DNA from: UBA2357 sp046295975
Lineage (GTDB): Bacteria > Pseudomonadota > Gammaproteobacteria > Burkholderiales > Rhodocyclaceae
Direction: 5' to 3'
DNA: 64,000 bases
Assembly (NCBI GenBank): GCA_046295975.1
Contig: JBKBMG010000002.1
Location: 189,933 to 253,932 of the forward strand
How positions within the stretch are numbered: the stretch's first letter is position 1; the number at the start of each line of letters is the position of its first letter. Positions 17,605-27,804 of this stretch are shown one piece after another. The position numbers and the translations under genes were made by a program. The notes under the pieces are model-generated. The model was not told the origin of the DNA. It was given only the letters and a program-made list of their open reading frames with translations, and ran no database searches.

Positions 17605-19649
17605 GCACCGCCCCCGCCGATATCGCAGCGCGGGTGACCGCACTGCGCGACGAGATTCGTCGTCACGACCACGCCTATTACGTGCTCGATGCGCCAACGG
17701 TGCCGGACGCCGAGTACGACCGCCTGTTCCGAGAACTGCAGTCGCTCGAAAACCGCTACCCCGAACTGGCCACCCTCGACTCCCCGACCATGCGGGTCGG
17801 CGGTGCCCCCATGCCCGAACTCGCAGCAGTCCGCCACGGCGTGCCGATGCTGTCCATCCGCACGGAGACCGACACCACGGCCGACGGCGCACGCGCCTTC
17901 GACCAGCGCGTGCGCAACGGGCTTGGGCTAGCTGCCGGCGATCCGCCGGTCGAGTATTTGGCGGAATTGAAGTTCGATGGCCTGGCGATCAGCCTGCGCT
18001 ATGAACGTGGCCAGTTGGTGCGCGCGGCGACCCGCGGTGATGGCGAAACCGGCGAAGACGTCACGCACACGGTCCGGACGATACGTGAGATTCCGCTGCA
18101 ACTCGAAGGTGACGCACCGCCGTTGCTGGAAGTGCGCGGCGAAATCTACATGCGCCGCGACGCCTTCGAGCGGCTCAACGAACGCCAGCGCATCCATGGC
18201 GAGAAAGTCTTCGTCAATCCGCGCAACGCCGCAGCCGGCGCCGTCCGCCAGCTCGATGCCCGGATCACCGCGCGCCGGCCCTTATCCTTCTTCGCATACG
18301 GCTACGGTGAACACCAGGGCTTTGACCTTCCGGACACCCAGGCGGGTTTCCTCGAAACGCTCGCCCGCCACGGCGTGCCCGTTTGCGAGCATCGCTGTGT
18401 GGCACAAGGTGCCGAGGAGCTGGTCCACTTCCACGCCCGTATCGCCGAGATGCGCGATCGTCTGCCGTACGACATCGACGGCGTCGTCTACAAGGTGAAC
18501 CGCATCGACCTGCAACGTGAGCTCGGTTTCGTGACGCGCGAGCCACGCTGGGCGGTCGCTCACAAGTACCCGGCGCAGGAAGAAATCACCCGGCTGCTCG
18601 ACATCGACGTGCAGGTCGGCCGCACCGGCGCGCTGACTCCGGTCGCCCGACTGGAACCGGTGTTCGTGGGCGGGGTTACGGTCACCAACGCGACCCTGCA
18701 CAACCAGGACGAAATCGACCGCAAGGACGTGCGCATCGGCGACTGGGTGATCGTTAGGCGCGCCGGGGATGTGATCCCCGAAGTCGTGGCCCCCATTACG
18801 GCCCGCCGCGAACATGATTTGCCGCGCTTCGATCTGCTCGCACGTTTTCCTGCGTGCCCGGTCTGTGGCTCGCACGTGGTCCGCGGCGAGGACGAAGCCG
18901 TGGCTCGCTGTACCGGCGGTCTGTTCTGCCCGGCACAGCGCAAGCAAGCCATCCTGCATTTCGCCGGGCGGCGCGCCATGGATATCGAAGGTCTGGGCGA
19001 GAAGCTGGTCGATCAGTTGGTCGACGCCAACATCGTCAAGTCCCCGGTGGATCTCTACCGCCTCGGTCTGCTCGCGCTGGCCAGCCTGGAGCGGATGGGC
19101 GAGAAATCGGCGCAGAATCTGCTCTCGGCAATCCATCGCAGCCGCGAAACCACGCTCGCGCGCTTCATCTTCTCGTTGGGCATCCGCAACGTCGGCGAGG
19201 CAACTGCGCGTGACCTGGCCCGGCACTTCGGCAACCTCGAGACGCTGCTGAAGGCCGATGAAGCCGCGCTGCAGCGGGTACCCGACGTCGGACCGATCGT
19301 TGCCCGGAGCATCGTTGCCTTTCTGTCGGAAGCCCACAATCTGGAAGTGATTGAACAACTACGGGCGGCCGGCGTGCATTGGCCCGAGGGCGAACCACAG
19401 GCAGCAGCGGAGGGCAGGGCTTCGGGCAAGGTCTTTGTCCTCACCGGCACCCTGCCGACCATGACGCGCGATGACGCCAAGGCCTTGATCGAAAGACACG
19501 GCGGCAAGGTCACCGGCTCGGTGTCCGGCAAGACCGACTTCGTGGTGGCCGGCGCGGAGGCCGGCTCCAAGCTCGACAAGGCTCAGGCGCTGGGCGTGGC
19601 CGTGCTCGATGAAGCTGGCTTGCTCGCTTTGCTCGACGAGCCGGCATGA
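17601..19649 (+). CDS. ligA: NAD-dependent DNA ligase LigA
   Basis: Seals nicks in replication and repair using NAD. The 682 residues have the full domain set: the Ia domain (YYVLDAPTVPDAEYDRL), the adenylation domain with Lys124 in the KFDG motif (AELKFDGLAI), the OB fold, a four-cysteine zinc finger (CPVCGSH...CTGGLFCP), helix-hairpin-helix repeats (VPDVGPIVARSI), and a C-terminal BRCT domain (GKVFVLTGTLPTMTRDDAK). It overlaps zipA by four bases; galU begins 42 bases downstream. Confidence 0.97.
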   Translation: MSTAPADIAARVTALRDEIRRHDHAYYVLDAPTVPDAEYDRLFRELQSLENRYPELATLDSPTMRVGGAPMPELAAVRHGVPMLSIRTETDTTADGARAFDQRVRNGLGLAAGDPPVEYLAELKFDGLAISLRYERGQLVRAATRGDGETGEDVTHTVRTIREIPLQLEGDAPPLLEVRGEIYMRRDAFERLNERQRIHGEKVFVNPRNAAAGAVRQLDARITARRPLSFFAYGYGEHQGFDLPDTQAGFLETLARHGVPVCEHRCVAQGAEELVHFHARIAEMRDRLPYDIDGVVYKVNRIDLQRELGFVTREPRWAVAHKYPAQEEITRLLDIDVQVGRTGALTPVARLEPVFVGGVTVTNATLHNQDEIDRKDVRIGDWVIVRRAGDVIPEVVAPITARREHDLPRFDLLARFPACPVCGSHVVRGEDEAVARCTGGLFCPAQRKQAILHFAGRRAMDIEGLGEKLVDQLVDANIVKSPVDLYRLGLLALASLERMGEKSAQNLLSAIHRSRETTLARFIFSLGIRNVGEATARDLARHFGNLETLLKADEAALQRVPDVGPIVARSIVAFLSEAHNLEVIEQLRAAGVHWPEGEPQAAAEGRASGKVFVLTGTLPTMTRDDAKALIERHGGKVTGSVSGKTDFVVAGAEAGSKLDKAQALGVAVLDEAGLLALLDEPA

Positions 19650-19691
19650 GCGATTGCGTTTGAACGATTGAATCAGCGGAGTTACACCCGA

Positions 19692-20570
19692 ATGCGAAAA
19701 ATCACCAAGGCGGTGTTCCCGGTAGCCGGAATGGGCACCCGCTTCCTGCCGGCGACCAAGGCCAGTCCCAAGGAAATGCTGCCTATCGTCGATAAACCCT
19801 TGATCCAGTACGCGGTCGAGGAAGCAGTGGCAGCCGGTATTACCGACATGATCTTCATCACCGGCCGGACCAAGCGCTCCATCGAGGATCACTTCGACAA
19901 GGCCTACGAACTCGAGACCGAACTCGAGGCGCGCGGCAAGCAGGATTTGCTCGAGATCGTGCGCAAGACGGTACCGGAAGGCGTCAATTGCATCTACATC
20001 CGGCAGGCCGAGGCACTCGGGCTGGGGCATGCGGTACTGTGCGCATCGGCAGTTGTCGGCAGCGACGAGCCCTTTGCCGTAATCCTGGCCGACGATCTGC
20101 TCGACAACGGGGACGCCGCGCCGGTCATGGCGCAGATGGTCCGGGTCTACAACTACAACCGCTGCTCGGTGCTCGGCACGATGAACGTCGCCCGCGAGCA
20201 CACCCGCCAGTACGGCATCGTCAGTACCGAAGAGCGCGACGGCGACGTGCAGCGCGTCACCGGGATCATAGAGAAACCCAGTCCGGACAAGGCGCCATCG
20301 ACGCAGGCGGTGGTCGGCCGCTACATTCTCACGGCGCGCATATTCGACCACTTGCGCGCCCTCAAGCCGGGGGCGGGAGGGGAGTTGCAGCTCACCGACG
20401 CGATTGCGTCCCTGCTCAAGGAAGAAGCCGTGCTCGCCTATCAGTATTCGGGCGTGCGATACGACTGCGGCTCCAAGCTCGGCTATCTGAAGGCAACGGT
20501 GGAGCTCGGCTTGCGTCATCCGGAAATCGGAGCAGAGTTCGAAGCCTATCTGCGCGCTCGCGAAGGCTAG
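19692..20570 (+). CDS. galU: UTP-glucose-1-phosphate uridylyltransferase GalU
   Basis: Makes UDP-glucose for envelope polysaccharides. The 292 residues have the nucleotidyltransferase start KAVFPVAGMGTRFLPATKASPKEML, the catalytic lysine region VDKPLIQYAVEEA, the metal-binding ILADDLLD and the late YDCGSKLGYLKA segment. I chose the ATG at 19692 because MRKITKAVFPVAG matches the family; the frame is open for eight codons upstream from a TTG. It is the last gene of the smc-zipA-ligA-galU run and is followed by strong inverted repeats before the converging typA. Confidence 0.96.
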   Translation: MRKITKAVFPVAGMGTRFLPATKASPKEMLPIVDKPLIQYAVEEAVAAGITDMIFITGRTKRSIEDHFDKAYELETELEARGKQDLLEIVRKTVPEGVNCIYIRQAEALGLGHAVLCASAVVGSDEPFAVILADDLLDNGDAAPVMAQMVRVYNYNRCSVLGTMNVAREHTRQYGIVSTEERDGDVQRVTGIIEKPSPDKAPSTQAVVGRYILTARIFDHLRALKPGAGGELQLTDAIASLLKEEAVLAYQYSGVRYDCGSKLGYLKATVELGLRHPEIGAEFEAYLRAREG

Positions 20571-20642
20571 CAGTCTGCCGAAGCACGCATCGATCCGCCA
20601 ATTGCGGAGCAGGTGGGCACGGCGTTCCGTGCCAGGCGAACG

Positions 20643-20701
20643 AAAAACGCCCGTCTGATCGATCGTCCGCTTGTAGCGGGAGGCGATCGATCAGACGGGC
20701 G
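20643..20701 (-). terminator. Large inverted repeat, terminator between galU and typA
   Basis: A perfect 18-base inverted repeat (cgcccgtctgatcgatcg at 20648-20665 with its complement at 20684-20701) encloses an 18-base loop that itself holds CCGC-TTGTA-GCGG. On the minus strand the stem is followed by a five-T run (aaaaa at 20643-20647), so it should terminate typA transcription. Lacking T's on the other side, it may only attenuate galU read-through. Confidence 0.75.
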
Positions 20702-20706
20702 CATCG

Positions 20707-20727
20707 GTCACCCGTGTTCTGGGTGAC
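20707..20727. repeat. Second hairpin in the galU-typA gap
   Basis: Perfect seven-base inverted repeat GTCACCC-GTGTTCT-GGGTGAC between the convergent genes, with no T-run. It may assist termination or protect the 3' end of either mRNA. Confidence 0.5.
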
Positions 20728-20772
20728 GTGAAGTCGAGGGAGAGGAGGAGGGGACGGCGCCCCTCCCGCCGC

Positions 20773-22587
<1,815 letters not shown>

Positions 22588-22623
22588 TTTGGGGTAAGCC
22601 GATAATTTTAAAAAAAGTTCGCA

Positions 22624-22629
22624 AGTATA
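22624..22629 (-). promoter_or_regulatory. Candidate -10 element for typA
   Basis: TATACT on the minus strand (5 of 6 to consensus) lies in the AT-rich gap upstream of the typA ATG. No convincing -35 hexamer sits 16-18 bases before it, so this is a weak prediction. Confidence 0.3.
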
Positions 22630-22786
22630 CCACTGATTTTGCATCGCAACATGCGGGTTACGGGGTACTCGACGGCAGTCGGCCGCCACAGCCGGCCGCC
22701 AGCATCGAACGGATTGCCTGCGGCGTGACGCTGCCGCCGCGCGCGGCTAGAATTCCGCCCGAACAACACTCAGGCGGAGTACTTAC

Positions 22787-23533
22787 ATGTTGGCAGTCAT
22801 CGGCGGCAGCGGGCTTACGCAGTTGTCCAACCTCGAGATCGTTCGGCGCGAAGTCGCCCGGACGCCTTACGGAGAGCCCTCCGGCGCCCTGATCTTTGGT
22901 CGCCTGTGCGATCAACCCGTGGTATTCCTCGCCCGCCACGGCTACGGCCATACCATTCCCCCGCATTTGATCAACTATCGCGCGAATATCTGGGCGCTCA
23001 AGCACGCAAAAGTCAGCGCCATCGTCTCGATCGCCTCGGTAGGTGGCATCCGCGCCGATCTGGGCCCAGGCAAACTCATTGTGCCCGACCAGATCATCGA
23101 CTACACGTGGGGAAGGGCGGCCACCTTTGCCGAGGGCACTGATCAGCCTGTACGCCACATCGACTTCACCCACCCCTACGACACCACCTTACGGCGTCGC
23201 ATCGTCACGGCTGGTAAGGACGCCGGCATCGAGCTCGTGGATGGCGGGGTGTACGCCACGACCCAGGGGCCGCGGCTCGAAACTGCCGCCGAGATCAACC
23301 GGCTCGAGCGGGACGGCGCCGACGTCGTCGGCATGACCGGGATGCCTGAAGCCGCACTTGCCCGGGAGCTCGAACTCCCGTACGCCGCCATCAACGTTGT
23401 TGCCAACTATGCGGCAGGCCGGCACGACAGCGCCAATCAGATCGAGTTTGCCAGTATCGACAAGGTACTCGTTGAGGCCATGGAACAGGTACGCCTGCTG
23501 CTCGAGAAGATCTGTAGCGCCTCGCCGGCCTGA
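22787..23533 (+). CDS. S-methyl-5'-thioinosine (or thioadenosine) phosphorylase
   Basis: Purine nucleoside phosphorylase of the MTAP/PNP-II family, recycling the methylthio-nucleoside by-product of polyamine or homoserine-lactone synthesis. The 248 residues show the phosphate-binding AVIGGSGL start, FLARHGYGHTIPPHLINYRAN, VASVGGI-type segment (IASVGGIRADLGPG), YATTQGPRLETAAEI and GMTGMPEAALARELELPYA. Proteins of this form in gammaproteobacteria prefer methylthioinosine; substrate preference cannot be settled from the sequence here. It is divergent from typA and followed by an inverted-repeat terminator. Confidence 0.85.
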   Translation: MLAVIGGSGLTQLSNLEIVRREVARTPYGEPSGALIFGRLCDQPVVFLARHGYGHTIPPHLINYRANIWALKHAKVSAIVSIASVGGIRADLGPGKLIVPDQIIDYTWGRAATFAEGTDQPVRHIDFTHPYDTTLRRRIVTAGKDAGIELVDGGVYATTQGPRLETAAEINRLERDGADVVGMTGMPEAALARELELPYAAINVVANYAAGRHDSANQIEFASIDKVLVEAMEQVRLLLEKICSASPA

Positions 23534-23552
23534 TGGAGGCGGTGACGATCCG

Positions 23553-23585
23553 CAGTCGGCCGCCGCCCGGAACGGCCGACTGTTT
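23553..23585 (+). terminator. Probable terminator after the phosphorylase gene
   Basis: Perfect ten-base inverted repeat CAGTCGGCCG (23553-23562) and CGGCCGACTG (23573-23582) with a ten-base loop, followed by only TTT. It overlaps the stop region of the small membrane-protein gene on the other strand. Confidence 0.5.
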
Positions 23586-23785
23586 CATATCCGCGGAAGA
23601 CGGAGAAAGTCGAGTCGTCCCGTACGGCGCCCGAGCCACGAGCTGTGCTCTCCGAGTACCAGCGCACCGACCAGCAGACTGAGGCCGAGCCCTGGCAACC
23701 ATAGTCCGGCACCAAACAGTGCGCCTGTTCCCAAACCGAGCGCCACGACGATGCTGGAGCGGCGTAAAGGTAGTCTCACTGCCAT
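23585..23785 (-). CDS. Small hydrophobic membrane protein, unknown function
   Basis: Encodes 66 residues: a basic N-terminus (MAVRLPLRRSS), an almost uninterrupted hydrophobic stretch of ~35 residues rich in Gly and Leu that could form one long or two hairpin membrane helices, and a basic tail ending RLDFLRLPRI. The ATG is chosen because AAGGAG lies nine bases before it; a GTG 11 codons upstream is possible. A 16/20 match to the LexA box lies 43 bases upstream of the ATG. It stands alone between radA and the phosphorylase gene. I do not recognise the family. Basic-hydrophobic-basic layout recalls small stress or toxin-like membrane peptides, which is only a guess. Confidence 0.6.
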   Translation of the reverse strand: MAVRLPLRRSSIVVALGLGTGALFGAGLWLPGLGLSLLVGALVLGEHSSWLGRRTGRLDFLRLPRI

Positions 23786-23828
23786 GTTTGCGGTCTCCTT
23801 GGTAAGCTGATTTGGCACGCACAGAGAG

Positions 23829-23848
23829 TACTATACATTTATACAGTT
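23829..23848 (-). promoter_or_regulatory. LexA/SOS-box-like site upstream of small membrane protein
   Basis: TACTATACATTTATACAGTT matches the 20-base LexA consensus TACTG(TA)5CAGTA at 16 positions. One half site is perfect (ACAG); the other reads CTAT where CTGT is expected. On the minus strand it contains the -10-like hexamers TATAAA and TATAGT, so a bound repressor would cover the promoter. The site lies in a conspicuous AT-rich island (about 23825-23935). Confidence 0.45.
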
Positions 23849-23990
23849 TTGCATCCTATGGCTTTGAGATTGGTTTCTGGATCTGGTTCCAAAACCACCA
23901 TAATTTGTATTATGTAAACTATTGAATGTTGGATAGCCGCGCGCACTTGGTGACTCACCTGTGATCGCGCAGCTACCGACTCCACAGGCA

Positions 23991-25358
23991 CTAGTCCAAC
24001 TCCCTCGCTCGTTCAATCGCATGCTCGACACGGTCGACTGCGATTACCCGCAGCCCATCGATGGCCTGCTTCGGTGCGTTGGCCTTGGGCACGATGGCAG
24101 TCGTGAAACCGAGCTTCGCGGCCTCCTTGAGCCGCTCCTGGCCTCGCGGCGCGGGACGAATCTCGCCAGCGAGGCCGACTTCGCCGAAAGCTGCGAGACC
24201 GTGCGGCAGTGCGCGACTGCGCAAGGACGAGACGATGGAAAGGACCACGGCAAGATCAGCTGCGGGTTCGGTGATCTTTACGCCGCCGACCGCGTTGACG
24301 AACACGTCCTGATCGAAACAGACCACGCCGGCGTGCTTGTGTAGCACCGCCAGCAGCATTGCCAGCCGGTTTTGTTCCAGGCCGACCGACAGGCGCCGGG
24401 GGTTGGGGCTGTGGGCGGCATCGACCAGCGCCTGGATTTCCACGAGCAACGGGCGCGTACCTTCCTGGGTCACGAGTACGCAACTTCCGGGCACCTGCTG
24501 GTCGTGCTGCGAAAGAAAGATTGCGGACGGGTTGCTGACGCCGCGCAGGCCGCGATCGGTCATGGCGAAAACGCCCAGTTCATTCACGGCGCCAAAGCGG
24601 TTCTTGAACGCGCGCACCAGTCGAAAGCTGGAATGGGTGTCACCTTCGAAGTACAGCACGGTGTCGACAATGTGCTCCAGCACGCGCGGTCCCGCGAGGG
24701 TGCCATCCTTGGTGACGTGTCCGACCATGATCAGGCTGACCCCGCTCTGCTTGGCAAAACGCGTCAGTTGAGCGGCGCATTCGCGTACCTGTGCCACCGA
24801 CCCCGGCGCCGATTGCAGTGCTTCCGAATACACGGTCTGGATCGAGTCGACCACAGCAATGCGGGGGCGGGCGTCGGTCAACGTGGCGATGATGCGCTCC
24901 ATGTTGATCTCGGCGAGCAGTAACAGCGGCGTCGCGTCCACCTGCAGGCGCCGGGCGCGCAATGCCACCTGCTCGCCCGACTCCTCACCGCTCACGTAGA
25001 TCGCCGGTACTTGGCTGGAAAGCAATGCCAGCGCTTGCAACAGCAGAGTGGACTTGCCTATGCCGGGATCCCCGCCGATCAGCACCACGCCCCCGGCGAC
25101 CAGACCGCCACCTAGAACGCGGTCGAACTCATCCAGTCCGGTCGGGATGCGCGGCTCCTCACGAGGTTCGAGCTGGGCGAGCGGTTTCAAGACCGCGGTG
25201 CCGCCCGCCAGCGCTGCGAAGCGCCCGCCCCCACTGCCCTGCTCCATGCGGGTTTCGACCAGGGTATTCCATGCCTTGCAGTGAGGACACTGCCCCTGCC
25301 AGCGCGGGGCCTGTCCCCCGCATTCGGAACAAACGAAAGCAGACTTGGGTTTGGCCAT
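23991..25358 (-). CDS. radA: DNA repair protein RadA
   Basis: RecA-like ATPase acting in recombination-intermediate processing (branch migration). The 455 residues carry an N-terminal C4 zinc finger (CSECGGQAPRWQGQCPHC), Walker A GGDPGIGKST, Walker B-like RIAVVDSIQ, the RadA-specific KNRFG motif (FKNRFGAVNELGVF), and a C-terminal Lon-like domain. The ATG shares one base with the stop of the upstream LysR gene (TGATG), implying translational coupling to a regulator, an unusual partner. Confidence 0.96.
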   Translation of the reverse strand: MAKPKSAFVCSECGGQAPRWQGQCPHCKAWNTLVETRMEQGSGGGRFAALAGGTAVLKPLAQLEPREEPRIPTGLDEFDRVLGGGLVAGGVVLIGGDPGIGKSTLLLQALALLSSQVPAIYVSGEESGEQVALRARRLQVDATPLLLLAEINMERIIATLTDARPRIAVVDSIQTVYSEALQSAPGSVAQVRECAAQLTRFAKQSGVSLIMVGHVTKDGTLAGPRVLEHIVDTVLYFEGDTHSSFRLVRAFKNRFGAVNELGVFAMTDRGLRGVSNPSAIFLSQHDQQVPGSCVLVTQEGTRPLLVEIQALVDAAHSPNPRRLSVGLEQNRLAMLLAVLHKHAGVVCFDQDVFVNAVGGVKITEPAADLAVVLSIVSSLRSRALPHGLAAFGEVGLAGEIRPAPRGQERLKEAAKLGFTTAIVPKANAPKQAIDGLRVIAVDRVEHAIERARELD

Positions 25359-26278
25359 CAATCCGCCCGTGAAAACTCTTCGGCCATCTTGCCGAGTTCG
25401 ACGGTGGCGTGATCGGCGAAGGTGGTGATCAAGCGGGAACGGAACTTGTCCTTGGGCACGATGACCTCAAGCGGCGTGTAGAGCCGGGGGGCCAGGGGAA
25501 TGGCGGCGAGGCGCCCTTCCCCTACATCGCGCTTGATCGCAGCGTTCGAAGCGATGGCATAGCCCAGGCCTTCGGCCGCCAGATGCTTCACCGTCGCAAG
25601 ACTCCCGAGTTCGGCGCAGATCTGCAAGGCTTCGGTCGGTACGCCCGCGGCGGTAAAGAACTCCTCCGCCAGATCGCGGATGGCGTTGCCTGAGTCGCGG
25701 GTGATGAAGGGGTACTCAAGCAAATCTTCAGCAGCAAGCTCGCGCTTGCGGGTCAAGGGGTGGCCTGGGCTGCAGATTACCAGCAACTCGTCACGCGCCG
25801 CGGAACGGCGTTCTATGCCGCTCTGGTCGCTGACGATCTCGATCAGGCCGATGTCCAGGTCGCGTGCCGCCACCCGATCTTCAGTGAGCTCTGAGTTTCC
25901 GACTACCACCCGCGGTATAACCCTGGGGTACTTGCGTTTGAAGCGCTCGAGCAAGCGTGGCATCCAGTAGGCCGCGATGGTCGTGCTGGTACCGATGCTG
26001 AGCACGCCCGACAACTCGTCGGTGAGTTCGGCAACGCGCGACTCCAACTCGTCGCTCATGTTCAGGATACGTTCGGCGTAGGCGAGAACGATCTCCCCTG
26101 CGGGCGTGAGCGTGACCTTGCCATGGCCGCGCTCAAGCAGCCGGGTGTTGAAGTGCTCTTCCAGCTGCTTGATCTGGAAGGTGACCGCGGGCTGGGTCAT
26201 GAACAAGTGCTCTGCCGCGCGGGTGAATGAACCATGTTTGGCCACCGCGCTGAAGACCTGCAATCTGCGATCTGCCAC
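25358..26278 (-). CDS. LysR-family transcriptional regulator (CysB-like layout, ligand unknown)
   Basis: DNA-binding regulator of 306 residues. The winged HTH occupies ~1-60 (LQVFSAVAKHGSFTRAAEHLFMTQPAVTFQIKQLEEH) and the periplasmic-binding-like effector domain ~90-300. The GTG start is chosen because TGGAG lies five bases before it and the protein then begins at the normal family position; an upstream in-frame start would run through a palindrome. Its stop overlaps radA. The divergent neighbour is lplT. The target genes and inducer are not evident. Confidence 0.9.
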   Translation of the reverse strand: MADRRLQVFSAVAKHGSFTRAAEHLFMTQPAVTFQIKQLEEHFNTRLLERGHGKVTLTPAGEIVLAYAERILNMSDELESRVAELTDELSGVLSIGTSTTIAAYWMPRLLERFKRKYPRVIPRVVVGNSELTEDRVAARDLDIGLIEIVSDQSGIERRSAARDELLVICSPGHPLTRKRELAAEDLLEYPFITRDSGNAIRDLAEEFFTAAGVPTEALQICAELGSLATVKHLAAEGLGYAIASNAAIKRDVGEGRLAAIPLAPRLYTPLEVIVPKDKFRSRLITTFADHATVELGKMAEEFSRAD

Positions 26279-26287
26279 GACTACTCC

Positions 26288-26304
26288 ATAAATCGAATTT
26301 ATGT
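26288..26304. promoter_or_regulatory. Palindrome upstream of the LysR gene, candidate operator
   Basis: CATAAA-TCGAA-TTTATG, a perfect 6-5-6 inverted repeat that includes the LysR-type T-N11-A core. It lies ten bases before the regulator's GTG start in the 208-base gap shared with lplT. This position fits autoregulation and possibly control of the divergent gene. Confidence 0.45.
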
Positions 26305-26486
26305 GTAGAGAATACAACACATTGCGTGAACCGTGGGGGCGAAAACGCGCCGCACGCGTACTCCTTCACGATCAGCTGCGTGTCCTGCGGATTCGGATGC
26401 AAATCGCCTTTTCTTCGCAACGATGCGATCCGGGCAATCACTCCGTGATATAAACCGCGCTTCACATCCACAGACGGCGCCCGTCG

Positions 26487-27728
26487 ATGCCGCTCGGCTT
26501 CTATATCATCATGGCGGCGCAGTTCTTTTCCGCGCTTGCCGACAACGCCTTGCTGATCATTGCGATCGCCCTGCTCCGGGAACTCGCGGCGCCGGAACAG
26601 TTCGAGCCGCTGCTCAAACTTTTTTTCACGCTGTCCTACGTACTGCTCGCCGCGTTCGTCGGCGCTTTCGCCGACTCCATGCCGAAATGGCGGGTGATGC
26701 TGATCAGCAACACGGTCAAGATTGGCGGCTGTCTGCTGCTGTTGCTGGGGTTTCACCCACTCTTTGGCTACGCCGTCATCGGTCTGGGCGCGGCCGCCTA
26801 TTCGCCCGCCAAGTACGGCGTTCTGACCGAGTACCTGCCGCACCGGTTGCTGGTGGTGGCAAACGGCTGGATCGAAGGATTGACCGTGGGTGCCATCATC
26901 CTGGGTACGGTACTGGGAGGGATGCTGATCCACGCCGACGCGCTCGCCTGGTTGTCGCGCCTGCTTCCCGGCCAGGGTCTCACGGCTGCGATCGCGCTGG
27001 TGGGCGTGCTGTATCTGGTTGCCGCGGTGTTCAACGTGTTCGTTCCCGACACCGGCGTGGATCACAAACCGCTGCGCAACAGCCCGCTCTACCTGCTGCA
27101 TGATTTCGGCCACTGTTTCCGCCTGCTCTGGCGCGACCGGCTGGGTCAGATTTCGCTCGCGGTCACGACCTTGTTCTGGGGTGCCGGCGCCACCCTGCAG
27201 TTCATCGTGATCAAGTGGGCGGAACACAATCTGGGATTCGATCTTTCGCAGGCTTCATTGATGCAGGGAGTCGTCGCCGTGGGGGTCGCGCTCGGTTCGG
27301 TGGCCGCGGCCAGACTGGTGTGCTTGAAAGGTGCCGTCGGCGTGATTCCGCTCGGGATTGCCATGGGCGTCGTGGTAACCGCCATGGTTTGGGTGACGAG
27401 CAGCGGCGTAGCGATGGCCATGATGGTCCTGGTGGGCATGCTGGCGGGCTTCTTCGTCGTCCCGATGAATGCCCTGCTCCAGCACCGCGGCCATATTCTG
27501 ATGGGGGCCGGGCACTCGATCGCGGTGCAGAACTTCAACGAAAACCTGTCCATCCTCGCCATGACCGGCATTTACGCCCTCTTGATCATGGCGAATGTGC
27601 CGATCAACGCCGTCATCGTGATGTTTGGCCTGTTCGTCGCTGGGACCATGGTCGCCATCCAGTTACGCCATGTGCGCAACCAGCGCGAGTTCGACTCGGT
27701 ATCGCTGCTCGAAGACCACAGCCACTGA
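26487..27728 (+). CDS. lplT: Lysophospholipid transporter LplT (MFS)
   Basis: Inner-membrane flippase for lysophospholipids, used to recycle lysophosphatidylethanolamine. The 413 residues form about 12 membrane helices with the family start FYIIMAAQFFSALADNALLI, the YSPAKYGVLTEYLP motif and NGWIEGLTVGAIILGT. In enterobacteria it neighbours aas, the acyltransferase that uses its substrate, but no acyltransferase lies here. The gene is divergent from the LysR regulator and converges on the UDG gene. Confidence 0.9.
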   Translation: MPLGFYIIMAAQFFSALADNALLIIAIALLRELAAPEQFEPLLKLFFTLSYVLLAAFVGAFADSMPKWRVMLISNTVKIGGCLLLLLGFHPLFGYAVIGLGAAAYSPAKYGVLTEYLPHRLLVVANGWIEGLTVGAIILGTVLGGMLIHADALAWLSRLLPGQGLTAAIALVGVLYLVAAVFNVFVPDTGVDHKPLRNSPLYLLHDFGHCFRLLWRDRLGQISLAVTTLFWGAGATLQFIVIKWAEHNLGFDLSQASLMQGVVAVGVALGSVAAARLVCLKGAVGVIPLGIAMGVVVTAMVWVTSSGVAMAMMVLVGMLAGFFVVPMNALLQHRGHILMGAGHSIAVQNFNENLSILAMTGIYALLIMANVPINAVIVMFGLFVAGTMVAIQLRHVRNQREFDSVSLLEDHSH

Positions 27729-27804
27729 TCCGCATCGCCAGTGCCGGAGGGGCGCAACGCAGGCGTATCCCTGTCACCCAGTGATCGAAGCAGCCCCCCC
27801 TGGA

